Source of the DNA: an uncultured Pseudomonadales bacterium
Lineage (GTDB): Bacteria > Pseudomonadota > Gammaproteobacteria > Pseudomonadales > Porticoccaceae
Length of the DNA stretch: 6,369 bases
NCBI GenBank assembly: GCA_937998635.1
Contig: CALLDA010000170.1
Span: 1 to 6,369 of the forward strand
Direction: 5' to 3'
Positions within the stretch are counted from its first letter, which is position 1, and the number at the start of each line of letters is the position of its first letter. Below, piece after piece: positions 5,480 to 6,369 of this stretch. Position numbers and translations under genes: made by a program. The notes beneath the pieces are model-generated. The model saw only the letters and a program-made list of their open reading frames with translations. It was not told the origin of the DNA and did no database searches.

Positions 5480-6247
5480 ATGGAATACGTAAGCCCAAGT
5501 GAAGTTATCAATGGTGACGGTCTGCGTCTCGTACTCCTCCAATATATGCCAAGCCCCTGGGGGCAGGCCGCCAAGGCCATGATGGAATATAAGGGCCTTA
5601 GCTACACCGCTGCGCCCTGGGAAGGTGGGGGTGCCAACGAAGAATTGGTCGCCTGGACGGGCAATAACAATGGCGCGCCCATTGTCGCCTGGAATGATGA
5701 AGCACCTATTACCCGCTGGGATGACATCCTGTTTTTGCTTGAACGACTCGCCCCTGAAAAACCACTGCTCCCAGATTCAAGACGAGATCGAATGCGAGTG
5801 CTCGGACTCTCCCATGAAATATGTGGGCCATTAGGTCTGGCCTGGAACCGGCGCCTAAGCATGTTTGCGCCCATGTTAGCGTCCGGCCAGGCGCCAGAAG
5901 GTTTCGTGCTGATGGCAAAAAAATACGGCTCTACAGAAGAGGACGTAGTCCGCGCCGACGAGCGGCAAATCGCGACCCTCAAGGTACTGGCAGGTATCCT
6001 AAAAGCACAGGAGAGTGCCGGGAGTGGCTTTTTTATCGGCGAGAGTGTCACCGCAGTTGATTTTTATTGGGCAGCGTTTAGTAATTTGTTTGATTTATTG
6101 CCGCCGGAAAAATGTCCCATGCCCGAGCAGGGTCGCCCCATGTTCACCACCATGGCTGACGACCTGCGCGCTGCGGTTGACCCCATTTTAATCGAGCACC
6201 GTGATCGAATTATGGCGGCGCATTTCAAGATTCCAATGGAGATGTGA
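5480..6247 (+). CDS. Divergent glutathione S-transferase-fold protein of unknown substrate
   Basis: This 255-residue protein, probably cytoplasmic, has no signal peptide or membrane segment. After a short N-terminal extension (1-15), a beta strand (LRLVLLQYM) leads to SPWGQAAKAMMEYKGLSY (25-42), matching the first strand-helix unit of GSTs; S25 occupies the usual catalytic position. NGAPIVAW (65-71, P68) is the cis-proline loop. The usual E-S/T glutathione motif is replaced by RWDDI (79-83), so glutathione binding is uncertain. The C-terminal half is helical and contains FFIGESVTAVDFYWAAF (184-200), with the GST N-capping box T191-A-V-D194. The start is supported by AAGGA (5467-5471) eight bases before ATG. 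It is divergent from the Nu-class GST and followed in the same direction by another gene. The fold is fairly secure; activity is unknown, and it may be a catalytically altered or structural GST relative. Confidence 0.78.
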   Translation: MEYVSPSEVINGDGLRLVLLQYMPSPWGQAAKAMMEYKGLSYTAAPWEGGGANEELVAWTGNNNGAPIVAWNDEAPITRWDDILFLLERLAPEKPLLPDSRRDRMRVLGLSHEICGPLGLAWNRRLSMFAPMLASGQAPEGFVLMAKKYGSTEEDVVRADERQIATLKVLAGILKAQESAGSGFFIGESVTAVDFYWAAFSNLFDLLPPEKCPMPEQGRPMFTTMADDLRAAVDPILIEHRDRIMAAHFKIPMEM

Positions 6248-6250
6248 ACA

Positions 6251-6309
6251 GACTGTTTTGAGGGCCTTGTTTCGACAAGGACTGTTTCGACAAAGCTGTT
6301 TTAAGCGTG
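6251..6309 (+). repeat. Four degenerate 14-15-bp tandem units after the second GST gene
   Basis: The core TGTTT recurs at 6254, 6268, 6283 and 6297, spacings of 14, 15 and 14 bp. The 11 bases TGTTTCGACAA are identical at 6268-6278 and 6283-6293. The outer units read TGTTTTGAGGG and TGTTTTAAGCG. The array begins three bases after the stop codon and fills most of the gap to the next gene. Confidence 0.72.
6265..6280 (+). other. Hairpin with TTCG tetraloop after the second GST gene
   Basis: CCTTGT (6265-6270) and ACAAGG (6275-6280) are perfect complements around TTCG (6271-6274). Followed by ACTGTTTCG rather than a T tract, it is at best a weak terminator or a stabiliser of the transcript end. 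The closing pair is U-A, not the C-G of the extra-stable cUUCGg loop. It lies within the repeat array. Confidence 0.45.
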
Positions 6310-6346
6310 GCGTGTCGCTAGCTTAAGCCAAACATGAGGACTCAAT

Positions 6347-6369
6347 ATGACTAAGGTGGCAATCATTAG
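6347..6369 (+). CDS. Start of a further gene, cut by the window end
   Basis: ATG at 6347 opens a frame reading MTKVAII up to the window edge, preceded by GAGGA (6336-6340) at six-base spacing. A start such as MTKVAII resembles the first beta strand of a Rossmann or flavodoxin-like fold (short-chain dehydrogenase, NAD(P)H-dependent reductase), but seven residues cannot decide this. It lies 99 bp after the second GST-fold gene in the same direction, so the two may be co-transcribed. Confidence 0.55.

Noticed and set aside
5602..6051. A 149-residue open frame on the minus strand inside the second GST gene
   Set aside because: It is a shadow of the plus-strand gene, which has a good ribosome binding site and clear GST-fold motifs.
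6265..6302. A Rho-independent terminator after the second GST-fold gene
   Set aside because: The stem is only six pairs and no uninterrupted T tract follows it; only TTT or TTTT runs are present.

Overview
The window reads as an ordinary chromosomal stretch of a gammaproteobacterium, probably marine or aquatic. The grounds are the close resemblance of MetE, MetR and the first glutathione transferase to their E. coli counterparts, strong AGGAG-type ribosome binding sites, mixed GC with AT-rich gaps, and a SulP transporter followed by a tandem universal stress protein. The genus cannot be fixed from sequence alone. No rRNA, tRNA, CRISPR array, insertion sequence or phage gene is visible.

Layout: (1) 3-158, the 3' end of a SulP-family anion transporter (STAS domain), followed in the same direction by a two-domain universal stress protein (253-1104). 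(2) metE (1105-3408, minus), whose stop codon abuts the stress-protein stop with no base between. (3) A 119-bp divergent control region, then metR (3528-4445, plus), the LysR-type homocysteine-responsive regulator. This is the classic metE/metR divergon. (4) A Nu-class YfcG/YghU-like glutathione transferase (4468-5196, minus), convergent with metR across 22 bp. (5) A 283-bp divergent intergenic region with tandem repeats and a strong dyad. (6) A second, divergent GST-fold protein (5480-6247, plus), followed after 99 bp by the first seven codons of another gene (6347 onward).

Working together: metE and metR form a methionine-biosynthesis unit in which MetR with homocysteine would switch on metE. 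The SulP/Usp pair is a transport and stress unit. The two GST-fold proteins, divergently transcribed, suggest a thiol/redox or detoxification locus that continues to the right.

The most unusual signals are non-coding. Three intergenic gaps each carry a short, degenerate tandem repeat of 14-15 bp (177-246, 5217-5276, 6251-6309). The last two share a GTTTYRAAG-like core. In addition, the Nu-class GST carries an in-frame 18-bp duplication adding six residues to its thioredoxin fold, and there is a perfect 9-bp dyad between the two divergent GST genes. I see no clear evidence for a wholly new multi-gene system; these are candidate small-scale novelties.
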